This document shows, piece after piece, positions 31,302 to 40,365 of a stretch of DNA of 64,000 nucleotides (the first letter of the stretch is position 1; each line of letters begins with the position of its first letter). A model generated the notes under the pieces. The model was not told where the DNA came from. It saw nothing but the letters and a program-made list of their open reading frames with translations, and searched no databases. Source of the stretch: Yersinia aleksiciae (GTDB lineage: Bacteria; Pseudomonadota; Gammaproteobacteria; Enterobacterales; Enterobacteriaceae); the NCBI RefSeq assembly GCF_001047675.1, contig NZ_CP011975.1:3936308-4000307 (forward strand). The letters are read 5' to 3'. Both the position numbers and the translations under genes were made by a program.

Positions 31302-31961
31302 ATGCCAAAAAAACTTGCCCATCGAACAACGATTGTACTCGGAGTTTGTGCCTCACTGATCAGCTTTAACTCATTAGCTCACGGCAACCATAGCCATGCG
31401 CATCAACAAACGGATACTGAACGTAAAGCGAGTGAGGGTGTTTTTGAAGACAAAGACGTTAAAGATAGAGCACTCAGTGATTGGGATGGAGTCTGGCAAT
31501 CAGTGAATCCCTACTTATTAAAAGGTGATTTAGATCCTGTTTTTGTTCATAAGGCACAGAAAAATAAAAATAAAAGCGTTGAAGAATACCGAGAATATTA
31601 CAAAAAAGGTTACAGCACTGACGTTAATATGATTGGTATTGAGGACAATACAATAGATTTCCATACCACTGAAGCTGTGAACTCCTGCAAATATACCTAT
31701 TCAGGTTTTAAAATAATGCACTACGAATCAGGGAAGAAGGGTGTGCGTTATTTATTCGAATGCAAAGATGCTCATTCGAAAGCAGCCAAATATGTTCAAT
31801 TCAGTGACCACATCATTAAGCCACAAAAATCCCAGCACTTTCATATTTATACGAGCAATGAATCGCATGAAAAATTGCTTAAAGAAATGGATAACTGGCC
31901 GACGTTTTACCCAATAACTTTGGATAAAGATGACATCGTTCACGAGATGCTACATCACTAA
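31302..31961 (+). CDS. zinT: ZinT (YodA), periplasmic zinc/cadmium-binding protein
   Basis: 219 residues with a signal peptide ending before HGNHSHAHQQTD, a His-rich metal-loading head. The rest is the ZinT/lipocalin domain: DVKDRALSDWDGVWQSVNPYLLKGDLDPVF, EYREYYKKGYSTDVNMIGIEDNTIDFH, CKYTYSGFKIMHYESGKKGVRYLFECKD and SQHFHIYTSNESHEKLLKEMDNWPTFYP. The central His residues bind zinc, and two Cys probably form a disulfide. ZinT passes zinc to ZnuA when zinc is scarce. The family match and the Zur-like site support the call. It has its own promoter and is probably independent of the upstream ABC genes. Confidence 0.93.
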   Translation: MPKKLAHRTTIVLGVCASLISFNSLAHGNHSHAHQQTDTERKASEGVFEDKDVKDRALSDWDGVWQSVNPYLLKGDLDPVFVHKAQKNKNKSVEEYREYYKKGYSTDVNMIGIEDNTIDFHTTEAVNSCKYTYSGFKIMHYESGKKGVRYLFECKDAHSKAAKYVQFSDHIIKPQKSQHFHIYTSNESHEKLLKEMDNWPTFYPITLDKDDIVHEMLHH

Positions 31962-31988
31962 GATTGACGCTTTACCACATCTGTTGTC

Positions 31989-32018
31989 ATCCAAGCCGCA
32001 CAGCTTTGCGGCTTGGAT
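31989..32018 (+). terminator. Strong hairpin after zinT
   Basis: ATCCAAGCCGCA and TGCGGCTTGGAT, a perfect 12-base stem with the loop CAGCTT, 28 bases after zinT. No U-tract follows, so it may be a stable 3' end or a factor-assisted terminator. Confidence 0.6.
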
Positions 32019-32285
32019 CTAGGGGAGAGGTGATCTACCACCTAGCAATTTTGCCCCCGAATCGCTCCCCCAAACCCACTAAAACGCCGACATAAGGTCG
32101 TTGTAGCCGAAAGCCCAAGGGGAAATCCTAGGTTCGCAACCCGAGCAATTCTGATTTGTGATACGTGTAGAACTAATTTTCATTAAAATTGAAATGTTGT
32201 TTTACTAGTGCTATCTTCGATATAATCAAGTCAAACATAACACCTTCAATGGACCACGTGTCATTGACTAATCGGAGATAAAATA
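32019..32285 (+). promoter_or_regulatory. Upstream region of the RpiB-like gene, with promoter candidate
   Basis: G/C-rich block (32020-32145) that reads like a noncoding remnant or RNA, including a GGTTCGCAACCC stretch that is only superficially tRNA-like. Promoter candidate: TTGTTT (32197-32202), 18 bases, TATAAT (32221-32226). No tRNA can be folded from the flanks. Confidence 0.45.
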
Positions 32286-32924
32286 ATGAAAATTGCACTG
32301 ATGATGGAAAACAGTCAGGCAACGAAAAACGCGATAATCCTGAAAGAGCTGAATGCTGTAGCCTCGGAAAAAGCGTACCCGGTATACAACGTAGGTATGA
32401 GTGATGAGAACGACCATCACCTGACTTATATTCATCTGGGGATCATGGCCAGTATCTTACTGAATTCTAAAGCAGTTGATTTCGTGGTCACTGGCTGCGG
32501 TACAGGTCAGGGCGCAATGATGTCATTAAACATCCACCCAGGTGTGGTTTGTGGTTATTGCATCGATCCAGCGGATGCTTTCCTGTTTGCTCAAATCAAT
32601 AACGGTAATGCACTGTCACTGCCATATGCCAAAGGTTTTGGCTGGGGCGCAGAACTGAATGTGCGTTATATCTTTGAAAAAGCCTTCACAGGCGTGAAAG
32701 GCGAAGGCTACCCACTGGATCGTAAAGAGCCACAAGTGCGTAACGCGGGTATTTTGAATCAAGTAAAAGCTGCGGTAGTGAAAGATAACTATCTGGATAC
32801 TCTGCGTGCTATCGATCCAGAACTGGTGAAAACTGCCGTTAGCGGCGAACGTTTCCAACAGTGCTTCTTCGATAACTGTCAGGTTGAAGAAATTAAAGCA
32901 TTCGTGAAACAAATTCTGGCGTAA
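32286..32924 (+). CDS. RpiB/LacA/LacB family sugar-phosphate isomerase-like protein
   Basis: 212 residues, longer than the roughly 150 of RpiB. The N-terminal 150 residues follow the RpiB/LacAB fold, with Cys71 in VVTGCGTGQGAMMSLNIHPGVVCGYCIDP matching the active-site Cys of RpiB; the wording then differs from E. coli RpiB (YAKGFGWGAELNVRYIFEKAFTGVKGEGYP). The C-terminal 60 residues (DTLRAIDPELVKTAVSGERFQQCFFDNCQVEEIKAFVKQ) are extra. Such proteins probably isomerise a sugar phosphate, but the substrate is not known to me. The strand and nearness suggest it might serve the sugar importer two genes upstream. Confidence 0.8.
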   Translation: MKIALMMENSQATKNAIILKELNAVASEKAYPVYNVGMSDENDHHLTYIHLGIMASILLNSKAVDFVVTGCGTGQGAMMSLNIHPGVVCGYCIDPADAFLFAQINNGNALSLPYAKGFGWGAELNVRYIFEKAFTGVKGEGYPLDRKEPQVRNAGILNQVKAAVVKDNYLDTLRAIDPELVKTAVSGERFQQCFFDNCQVEEIKAFVKQILA

Positions 32925-32967
32925 TACCAGATGCAGGGGACAAAAAAGTCTCCAGCGCCAAAATATA

Positions 32968-32992
32968 AAGGCTCCTCATCAGGAGCCTTTTG
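32968..32992 (+). terminator. Terminator after the RpiB-like gene
   Basis: AAGGCTCCT, loop CATC, AGGAGCCTT then TT: a compact hairpin with T-rich end. Confidence 0.8.
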
Positions 32993-33043
32993 TCATTCTG
33001 AAACATCACGGAAAATTACGATACCTGAAACGGGCGGGATGGA

Positions 33044-33790
33044 TTAACACTTAGGTGAGGTTCCCTGAGGTGGCAAATAGCGCAGTGGGTCAAGGGCCGT
33101 AGCGCGATAACGGATTTGAAAGTGCAACATTAAGGTGTCCGTCCCGGTACTTCCCATGGTGGCTATTTTTTGGCCGGCACTCACATCCTGTGCATTCTTC
33201 ACCAACATACTGTCGTTATGCGCATAAGCGGTGATGAAGTCATTGCCATGCTTGATCATGATTAAGTTGCCATAGCCGCGTAGCTGATTTCCCACGTAGA
33301 CGACCCGTCCTTTGGCTGAAGCGTAGACAGGCTGACCGCGTTTACCCGCAATATCTATACCTTTATTGCCACCATCGGCGGTGGAATACTTCGAAATTAC
33401 TTGGCCGCTAGTTGGCCAGCGCCAACAACGATTGGCTCCTGGTGGTGGTGCCGATTGGGCTAGTGCGGTGCCTGAAGATTTGCGTTTACCCGTCGCTTGA
33501 CGTCCTGCTGTAGTCGAGCTGCTCAGATGGATTTTTTGCCCAATCTCTAGCTGATAGGGGGGGCGAATTTTATTGATGCGCGCTAGGTCGCTAACTTCAC
33601 TGTCACTGATCCAGGCTATAAAATAGAGAGTATCGCCCCGCTGGACAGTATAGGTTTTATCGCTGTAACTGCCTTTGGGTAGTTTGGCATAGTCACGATT
33701 GGATTTGCTTGAGCACCCTACCAATAGGAAAATTGCCATTGCATATGCAGCTAAGCTTGGCCACAAACGCATTTTTCTTTTAGTGTTCAA
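33044..33790 (-). CDS. actS: ActS (YgeR), LysM/LytM-domain amidase activator, lipoprotein
   Basis: 248 residues. The lipobox LLVGC directs lipid attachment after a type II signal. A LysM domain (about residues 45-90, YTVQRGDTLYFIAWISDSEVSDLARINKIRPPYQLEIGQKIHL) binds peptidoglycan and the C-terminal half is a degenerate LytM/M23 domain: NKGIDI replaces the metal-binding H-x-x-x-D start and LHFQIRYRATALDPLRYLPP is retained. Such non-catalytic proteins activate cell-wall amidases; the wording YNQLRGYGNLIMIKHG-like VGNQLRGYGNLIMIKHG and TMGSTGT match E. coli ActS/YgeR. The start is TTG at 33790 with AGGAAA well spaced; an ATG six codons later has no ribosome site. Confidence 0.86.
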   Translation of the reverse strand: MNTKRKMRLWPSLAAYAMAIFLLVGCSSKSNRDYAKLPKGSYSDKTYTVQRGDTLYFIAWISDSEVSDLARINKIRPPYQLEIGQKIHLSSSTTAGRQATGKRKSSGTALAQSAPPPGANRCWRWPTSGQVISKYSTADGGNKGIDIAGKRGQPVYASAKGRVVYVGNQLRGYGNLIMIKHGNDFITAYAHNDSMLVKNAQDVSAGQKIATMGSTGTDTLMLHFQIRYRATALDPLRYLPPQGTSPKC

Positions 33791-34055
33791 AAAATTTCCT
33801 TTCTCATCGTGAAGTGTCGTTCCTTCAGTTCTCTATATTAACATTTGAACGATAAGCGTCAAAATCTACGTAAGCGCATGGATGTCAGGCAACGTCGCTA
33901 TTGTAATAACCATAACCGAACAGACAAGCGGTGAATCGTCTTTTTAAGCGTTGGAGAGTGTGGCTTAAGCCAATATGTCGCTGTAAATGGTATTTGATCT
34001 GGGTTATCGGGTAATAACAGGTTTAACTTATTGTGATGATGATCATTTCGCCCAG

Positions 34056-34095
34056 AGAATTATCATGTTATTTAATCATTCATTCTGATAATTCT
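34056..34095 (+). repeat. Perfect inverted repeat next to the ydiL ribosome site
   Basis: AGAATTATCA and TGATAATTCT, 20 bases apart, ending immediately before TTGGAG and 15 bases before the ydiL ATG. It could fold in the mRNA and limit ribosome access, or be an operator. Confidence 0.5.
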
Positions 34096-34110
34096 TGGAG
34101 TCTTCGCATT

Positions 34111-34482
34111 ATGAACTATTTAGAACTACAGGCGTTGCGCCAGCTTTTTTTTATGAGTATCGACGAATCGGCACATTATATCGTAGGCAAGGGTATTGCA
34201 GACAGTAAAAACACAAAAATGTGGCAACAATGGGAAAATGGAGAACAAGAGATTCCAACCGCTGTGATTGAAACACTGACGTTGATGAACGAAAAAAGAA
34301 GAAAAAGGATTAATGCAATTATTGAAAAGATAAATAACCGTATTGGGAACAATACCATGCGTTTTTTCCCTGATTATCAGACATATCACTCAATCTTTCC
34401 TGATGGGGATTTTTTAGAATGGAAGATATATCAATCTGTCGCAGCTGAACTCTATTCTCATGATCTTGAGCGATTGTGTTGA
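34111..34482 (+). CDS. ydiL: YdiL-like helix-turn-helix protein
   Basis: 123 residues from ATG 34111 behind TTGGAG; the frame is open 26 codons earlier without similarity. The N-terminal part is an HTH (ELQALRQLFFMSIDESAHYIVGKGIADSKNTKMWQQWENGEQEIP) and the C-terminal stretch EKINNRIGNNTMRFFPDYQTYHSIFPDGDFLEWKIYQSVAAELYSHDLERLC matches E. coli YdiL closely. The HTH aligns with a small DUF1870-type DNA-binding fold; its target is unknown. It opens the block collinear with the E. coli ydiL-fadK region. The actS-to-ydiL junction does not resemble the E. coli one, where ydiK and RprA lie upstream. Confidence 0.85.
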   Translation: MNYLELQALRQLFFMSIDESAHYIVGKGIADSKNTKMWQQWENGEQEIPTAVIETLTLMNEKRRKRINAIIEKINNRIGNNTMRFFPDYQTYHSIFPDGDFLEWKIYQSVAAELYSHDLERLC

Positions 34483-34830
34483 ATAGTTTTTTATCAGGAA
34501 ATCTCTTTCTTTTCTCTAAAAGTCTAAAGTCAGCGCAGTATCGTTATCGCGTATCAGCAGTATTTCCATTTCACTATATTAGTGATGAGGCGATATCATT
34601 TTGTGCATCTACGACTATAGCGAATTTAGTTTGTTAAATCTCCAATCTACATGTTGCGATTATGTTGTTGAATATGTGCCTATGATCTTGACGTAAATAC
34701 CACTATAAGAACCAAAATAAATAAATAATATTTATCTATTCCGGCTATAGAAATAATCTATGGATTACTTTAAAAAAATGAATTATTTATTACTAAATAG
34801 GATTGCTAGTATGGAAATAGACCCAGAGTC

Positions 34831-34850
34831 TAGCTCTTCAGGGCTATTTT
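34831..34850 (+). terminator. Short terminator-like hairpin in the ydiL-ydiM gap
   Basis: TAGCTC, loop TTCA, GGGCTA with one wobble, then TTTT. The 509-base gap (34483-34991) is otherwise A/T-rich with no gene and probably carries the ydiM promoter. Confidence 0.45.
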
Positions 34851-34991
34851 ACTTGCCTCTCTTGGCCAATAGTCAGTGGTAATCATACCATCAGGATGAT
34901 TTTTAAAACCGATGGACAGTTTTTTGATATTTAAGCAAAAGATGAAGCATCCGTAGACCAAATAAAAAATCCTTTTCTGGAAAAGGTTTAT

Positions 34992-36197
34992 ATGAAAAAC
35001 AAATACATACCAACGTCTATCGGCTTGTACATCAATTATTTAGTCCACGGTATGGGGGTCATATTGATCAGTTTGAATATGCCCCACCTCCAACAGCAGT
35101 GGCAAACTGATGCCGCAGGTGTTTCGGTTGTTATCTCTTCATTGGGAATGGGTCGACTGAGTATTCTGCTGATAGCCGGGATGTTGTCGGATCGTTTTGG
35201 TCGAAAACCCTTTATCTATCTAGGGATGGCCTGCTATTTGGGCTTTTTCCTTGGTGTTCTCAGTACGCAAAGCATCGTCGTCGCCTACTGTTTTGGCTTT
35301 CTAGCCGGAATGGCAAACAGTTTCCTTGATTCGGGCACCTATCCATCATTGATGGAAGCGTTCCCTAATACGCCAAGTACCGCCAATATCCTCATCAAGG
35401 CGTTTGTTTCCGGCGGACAGTTTATCTTGCCGTTCATGATCAGTCTATTAGTATGGCTCGATCTCTGGTTCGGTTGGTCGTTTCTGGTTGCTGCATGCAT
35501 CATGTTTCTGAATGCACTCTACCTACTTAAATGTCCTTTCCCACAATATGAGTCGGCCCCCAGAGTCACTGAGAAAGCCGCATCCTCTAAAAGTCATACC
35601 TGCTCGATGTTGGATCTCGCCAGTTTTACGTTGTATGGATACATTGCCATGGCGACGTTCTACCTCATTAGCCAATGGTTGGCACAATATGGGCAGTTCG
35701 TGGCGGGGATGTCATATACTCTGTCGATCAAGTTATTGAGTGTCTATACCTTAGGCTCTTTACTTTGTGTCTTTATTACGGCTGGGCTGGTTAAAAAAAC
35801 TGTTAATTCAACCACGCTGCTAATGCTTTATACCTTTATCTCTTTTATTACGTTGTTGGCGGTGTGTCTGCATACCACCGTCACTACAGTGTTTATTTTT
35901 GCTTTTGTCATTGGCTTTTCTGCGGCCGGCGGTGTTATGCAACTGGGATTAACACTCATGGCAATGCGTTTCCCACAGGCTAAAGGCAAGGCTACCGCTA
36001 TTTTTTACAGTGCAGGAAGTTTGGCAACATTCACGATCCCGTTAATTACCGCCAAGCTCTCGCAAACCAGTATTGCCAGTATTATGTGGTTTGATGTGGG
36101 CCTCGCAGCGGCGGGTTTCTTGACGGCACTATTCATTGGTTATCGCAGCAAGAAGGAGCGAGGCTATATGCTAAAAATGAATCAGGCTCAGGCTTGA
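34992..36197 (+). CDS. ydiM: YdiM, MFS transporter
   Basis: 401 residues, twelve membrane segments, with the MFS motif DRFGRKP between helices 2 and 3 and a second GFSAAGG-x-x-QLG segment in the C half. Close in wording to E. coli YdiM (YLVHGMGVILISLNMPHLQQQWQTDAAGVSVVISSLGMGRL). The substrate is unknown; neighbours ydiB and aroD suggest shikimate/quinate-like cyclic acids, which is an inference. GGAAAAGG lies before the ATG. It converges with the LysR gene downstream. Confidence 0.88.
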   Translation: MKNKYIPTSIGLYINYLVHGMGVILISLNMPHLQQQWQTDAAGVSVVISSLGMGRLSILLIAGMLSDRFGRKPFIYLGMACYLGFFLGVLSTQSIVVAYCFGFLAGMANSFLDSGTYPSLMEAFPNTPSTANILIKAFVSGGQFILPFMISLLVWLDLWFGWSFLVAACIMFLNALYLLKCPFPQYESAPRVTEKAASSKSHTCSMLDLASFTLYGYIAMATFYLISQWLAQYGQFVAGMSYTLSIKLLSVYTLGSLLCVFITAGLVKKTVNSTTLLMLYTFISFITLLAVCLHTTVTTVFIFAFVIGFSAAGGVMQLGLTLMAMRFPQAKGKATAIFYSAGSLATFTIPLITAKLSQTSIASIMWFDVGLAAAGFLTALFIGYRSKKERGYMLKMNQAQA

Positions 36198-36290
36198 AAC
36201 AGAAAAATAGAGTGTAGACCGGAACGATATTTGACAGTGGTTCGAGCGATGAATCTCCTGCCTACACGGCAATATTGGCTGATTAACCGA

Positions 36291-37193
36291 TCACTTAAAC
36301 GTCATTAGTTGGCATGAGCTAAAGACAAATTTCTTAAATGATTGTGCGGCTGGCGATAATATCTGATCTTTACGGGTAGCGAGGTAAATATAGCGAGTTG
36401 GGCCGGGATCTTTGATGTGCATAACATGAACGTTGGAGTGAGAAAGGGTGCTGATTCGCGGCATAATCGCAATACCATAATTAATACTGACTAGCCCAAC
36501 CATTGCCGTATCTTCCTCGACATAACAGGTTATTTCTGGGACCAGTTTTTTCTGCATAAACATCTTGTCAATGAACTGACGCAAACCGCTCTTTTGCGAA
36601 AAAAAGATATACGGATAAGTAATGGTATCCTCCAAGGCTATTTCACGCTCATTGCAAAGCGCCAATGGATGATCGCGAGAGGTTACCAGTACCAGCTCCT
36701 GGCTAATTAACGGGATAAACTCTATTTCCGGCTCTTCTGGCATAAGAGAGCAGACCGCCAGATCGAATTTATCTGCCTTTAAATCTTCAATAATTGATGA
36801 AGATGTTCCCTGATAGAAGCTAAAGCGCTTATTTTCATTACCGGAAATATGGATAAACCGGTCGATCAATTGTGGTACTACGGTTTCTCCCATGGTGTAA
36901 ATAAATGCCAATCTAATGGTATTGTTTTGCGTGCCGTTCATTTGGCGCAACGCAAGACGACCGTTTTCCAATTCAAGCAGTGCATTTTCGACATAAGGTA
37001 AAAATATTTTTCCACACTGGGTTATCCGCACATTTCTGCCGATTTTTTCAAATAAAGTGACTCCAAGTTCTTTTTCTAGCTCGGATATGGCATGACTCAA
37101 CGAGGGCTGAGCAATAAACAGGCTAGAGGCCGCTTCGGTGTAATGTTGCTTTTCAGCCAGCCGCTTAAAATAGTGTAATTGTTTTAAGTTCAT
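36291..37193 (-). CDS. LysR-type transcriptional regulator
   Basis: 300 residues. Residues 1-60 hold the LysR helix-turn-helix (MNLKQLHYFKRLAEKQHYTEAASSLFIAQPSLSHAISELEKELGVTLFEKIGRNVRITQCG), followed by a LysR substrate domain (RLAFIYTMGETVVPQLIDRFI, FDLAVCSLMPEEPEIEFIPLISQELVLVTSRDHPLALC, YPYIFFSQKSGLRQFIDKM). It lies between ydiM and ydiN, where E. coli has no regulator. Its orientation suggests control of the divergent ydiN side through the 970-base gap. The effector is unknown. Confidence 0.86.
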   Translation of the reverse strand: MNLKQLHYFKRLAEKQHYTEAASSLFIAQPSLSHAISELEKELGVTLFEKIGRNVRITQCGKIFLPYVENALLELENGRLALRQMNGTQNNTIRLAFIYTMGETVVPQLIDRFIHISGNENKRFSFYQGTSSSIIEDLKADKFDLAVCSLMPEEPEIEFIPLISQELVLVTSRDHPLALCNEREIALEDTITYPYIFFSQKSGLRQFIDKMFMQKKLVPEITCYVEEDTAMVGLVSINYGIAIMPRISTLSHSNVHVMHIKDPGPTRYIYLATRKDQILSPAAQSFKKFVFSSCQLMTFK

Positions 37194-38167
37194 TCAAATT
37201 CTCGTGGTATTAAGGTCATCAGGAGCTGCGGTAACGACGATACATTCTGTTAATCTTGCGCTCGTTCTATTGCTGTCGTGTTAGAAGCACCATTAACGAT
37301 TTAGCTAACTGTTGAACATACGACAAACATTCTGTCGGTACTAGGCTTGTGGTCACATAACGCAGTGGTGTGCTGTTGTTGTCAGTTGATTTATTTAATG
37401 AAACCGCAGGTCTATGGTGCGGAAGTGGTCAGTCATTGCGACCTTCTGGCCTTGGATTAGCAGGGTATCGAGAGGTTAGCTATCGTGGAGTGTGCAAAAT
37501 TATTATGGTGCTGTGCAATATAGCATGCACTTTTTACGATACAGGAAAACCAACGGAGTGAATAAACTGTTAAATACCACTCACTGTCAGCCAATAATAG
37601 AATATTATTCTTGTGTAGTGTGATTCCACTTCAGTCAACTTATCTCGGAATAATGTCTATTAGCTCACAATAATAATGTTAACGACAAAAAATAGCCGCG
37701 ATTTTTAAAAAATATCATGCCACTTATCTCTTTGTAGAGATAATGAATTTTAACTGCCTCGCAAAAATAAAAGAATGTGTTTCTCTACTGCCATACATTC
37801 TCCCTAGCTTCACTGATGTATTGATTTTGTAAAAAATAAAACAAACTATCAACAATAGCCTTGTGTTCATCACGCTGCACACTGCAATAAAATTGAAAAC
37901 GAAAACTTTATATTACGTATTAATCATAGCCAGCCTTATATACATTAAATATAGCTGGTGGTTTATTGATGCTGTGTGGAGTATGCATTTAAAAAAACAA
38001 TAGAAGTAAGACGGCCCGCACCAGGGAGAAATATATCCGTCATTCTCCAAACTGCATGTGCGCTGGCGTTGTTACTCGGCAATTCATTGCTGTTGCCCTC
38101 CGGCAACTCAAATTACAAAGGTATATGTAATGAAAATAAAAAAAATTAACAATAAACGGAGAAAAGC
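37194..38167. other. Long noncoding gap between LysR and ydiN
   Basis: About 970 bases, strongly A/T-rich, with no convincing gene. A 63-codon frame (37370-37561) lacks any recognisable feature. A perfect hairpin GTTGCC-CTCC-GGCAAC (38092-38107) lies 60 bases before ydiN, within a leader that also contains ACGGAGAAAAG as ribosome site. The size suggests a regulated divergent promoter, possibly with an RNA. Confidence 0.5.
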
Positions 38168-39403
38168 ATGAGCCAGAATAGGGCCTTCAATGCGCCATTT
38201 TTATTAGCCGCTGTCAGTATATATCTGAGCTATTTTCTTCATGGCATCAGTGTTATTACGCTAGCGCAAAATATGACTCACTTGGCAGAAAGATTTAACA
38301 CGGACAGTGCCGGAATAGCTTATGTCATTTCAGGGATAGGATTAGGGCGTCTGGTTTGTATCCTGTTCTTCGGTGTCATCTCTGATAAGTTCGGTCGGCG
38401 TTCAGTTATTTTTATGGGCATAGCGTTATATATTTTATTCTTCTTTGGTATTCTCGCCAGCCCTAATTTGATCGTTGCTTTCATATTGGCATTCTGTGTT
38501 GGTGCAGCTAATGCGGCATTAGATACAGGGGGTTATCCTGCATTAATGGAGTGTTACCCTAAGACATCAGGTTCAGCGGTGATTCTGCTTAAAGCAACTA
38601 TTTCATTTGGGCAGATGTTTTATCCGATGCTAGTCAGTTACCTGATGGTGAGTCACCTGTGGTATGGCTATGCCATGGTGATTCCTGGTGTGCTGTTTAT
38701 ATTTGTCACGTTACTGGTGGTTAAAAGCAAATTCCCGAGCCAAATCGTCGATGCAGCTATTGCCAAAGATTTGCCTCAGATGAGCAGTAAACCACTAGCA
38801 TGGTTGGAAGGTGTCGCCTCCGTCATATTTGGTGTCGCAGCATTTTCAACATTTTATGTCATTGTGGTTTGGATGCCGAAATATGCGATGGCCTTTGCCG
38901 GAATGGAAGAAGCTGAAGCATTAAAAACAATCTCCTACTATAGCCTAGGTTCATTGTTGTGCGTATTTCTCTTTGCTTTTCTGCTTAAAAGTATGGTACG
39001 CCCCGTCTGGGCTAATGTGTTTAATACCGCATTGGCAGTGATTGCTGCCACTATTATCTATCTATACCCATCACCACTTGTTTGTAATGTGGGGGCATTC
39101 GTTATTGGTTTCTCTGCCGCCGGTGGGATATTACAACTTGGCGTCTCTGTCATGTCAGAGTTCTTCCCAAAAAGCAAAGCCAGGGTCACCAGCGTTTATA
39201 TGATGATGGGTGGGTTAGCCAACTTTATTATTCCACTTATAACCGGTTACCTATCAACTATTGGGCTGCAATATATCATTTTGCTGGATATCGTATTCGC
39301 GCTAGTAGCTTTCATTACCGCAATAATAGTTTTCGTTCGTTACTATAAGGTTTTCAAAATACCCAAAAGTGATTTTCGCTTTGGTGAGCGGTTCTTTCAA
39401 TAA
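38168..39403 (+). CDS. ydiN: YdiN, MFS transporter
   Basis: 411 residues, twelve membrane segments, SDKFGRRS loop after helix 2 and VIGFSAAGGILQLGVSVMSEFFP in the C half. It is a paralogue of the nearby YdiM (both share the YFLHGISV/YLVHGMGV start and GFSAAGG motif). In E. coli ydiN precedes ydiB and aroD and may carry the substrates of those enzymes, but this is not proved. The stop is 34 bases before ydiB, so the two are probably co-transcribed. Confidence 0.87.
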   Translation: MSQNRAFNAPFLLAAVSIYLSYFLHGISVITLAQNMTHLAERFNTDSAGIAYVISGIGLGRLVCILFFGVISDKFGRRSVIFMGIALYILFFFGILASPNLIVAFILAFCVGAANAALDTGGYPALMECYPKTSGSAVILLKATISFGQMFYPMLVSYLMVSHLWYGYAMVIPGVLFIFVTLLVVKSKFPSQIVDAAIAKDLPQMSSKPLAWLEGVASVIFGVAAFSTFYVIVVWMPKYAMAFAGMEEAEALKTISYYSLGSLLCVFLFAFLLKSMVRPVWANVFNTALAVIAATIIYLYPSPLVCNVGAFVIGFSAAGGILQLGVSVMSEFFPKSKARVTSVYMMMGGLANFIIPLITGYLSTIGLQYIILLDIVFALVAFITAIIVFVRYYKVFKIPKSDFRFGERFFQ

Positions 39404-39437
39404 TCGCATAACTGAATAATAGAGAGAGGAGTTACAA

Positions 39438-40304
39438 ATGGATGTTACCGCAAAATATGAACTGATCGGCCTAATGGCTTATCCTATTAGGCACAGCTTA
39501 TCGCCAGAAATGCAGAATAAAGCGCTGGAAGAGATGGGGTTGCCTTATACCTATATGGCTTTCGAGGTGGACAATTCAACCTTTGGTAAATCGATTGAAG
39601 GGCTGAAAGCATTAAAGATGCGCGGCACCGGGGTTTCCATGCCGAATAAACAGTTGGCATGCCAATATGTTGATGAATTAACGCCGGCTGCACAATTAGT
39701 CGGGGCCATTAATACCATTGTTAACGATAATGGTTTTCTCCGCGGATATAACACGGATGGGACTGGGCATATTAGGGCCATTAAAGAGACGGGTTTTGAT
39801 ATTAAAGGTAAAAAAATGGTTCTGGTTGGCGCGGGCGGGGCGTCTACGGCGATTGGTGCACAAGCGGCAATCGAAGGCATTAAGGAAATTATACTGTTTA
39901 ATCGGCGAGATGAATTTTACGAAGAAGCGCTCGCCTTTGCCAAACGCGTTAATGACAATACAGATTGCACGGTGACGGTCAATGACCTGGCGAATCAAAA
40001 AGCCTTCGCTAACGCGATTGCCAATGCCGATATTCTGACAAATGGGACAAAAGTGGGGATGAAGCCACTGGAAAATGAAAGCATTGTCAGTGATATCTCG
40101 ATGTTACGTCCTGGTCTGCTTATTTCTGAATGTGTCTACAATCCGCACATGACCAAATTGTTGAAAATGGCCATGGCAGCTGGATGTAAGACTGTCGATG
40201 GATACGGAATGTTATTATGGCAGGGCGCTGAGCAGTTTAAGCTGTGGACCGGAAAAGAGTTTCCGCTGGAATATATTAAAAAGGTTATGGGTTTTAGCGC
40301 GTAA
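39438..40304 (+). CDS. ydiB: YdiB, quinate/shikimate dehydrogenase
   Basis: 288 residues, exactly the E. coli YdiB length. The substrate domain opens [18 protein letters not shown]; catalytic Lys71 in [13 protein letters not shown] and Asp107 in GYNTDGTGH are in place. The NAD-binding site is [33 protein letters not shown], which with NRRD points to the YdiB type using NAD+ or NADP+ (AroE prefers NADP+). It oxidises quinate or shikimate to the dehydro form. It is followed after 61 bases by aroD in the same operon, as in E. coli. Confidence 0.95.
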   Translation: MDVTAKYELIGLMAYPIRHSLSPEMQNKALEEMGLPYTYMAFEVDNSTFGKSIEGLKALKMRGTGVSMPNKQLACQYVDELTPAAQLVGAINTIVNDNGFLRGYNTDGTGHIRAIKETGFDIKGKKMVLVGAGGASTAIGAQAAIEGIKEIILFNRRDEFYEEALAFAKRVNDNTDCTVTVNDLANQKAFANAIANADILTNGTKVGMKPLENESIVSDISMLRPGLLISECVYNPHMTKLLKMAMAAGCKTVDGYGMLLWQGAEQFKLWTGKEFPLEYIKKVMGFSA

Positions 40305-40365
40305 TTATCCTATTTAGGATCATAGTGACTGACGCCAGTTGTCAGGTATTAATGGAAGGGAAAGA

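Noticed and set aside
32119..32160. tRNA-like GGTTCGCAACCC stretch
   Set aside because: No acceptor stem, D arm or anticodon arm can be paired around it; kept only as a curiosity.
37370..37561. 63-codon frame in the LysR-ydiN gap
   Set aside because: No ribosome site or family; ordinary chance frame in noncoding sequence.
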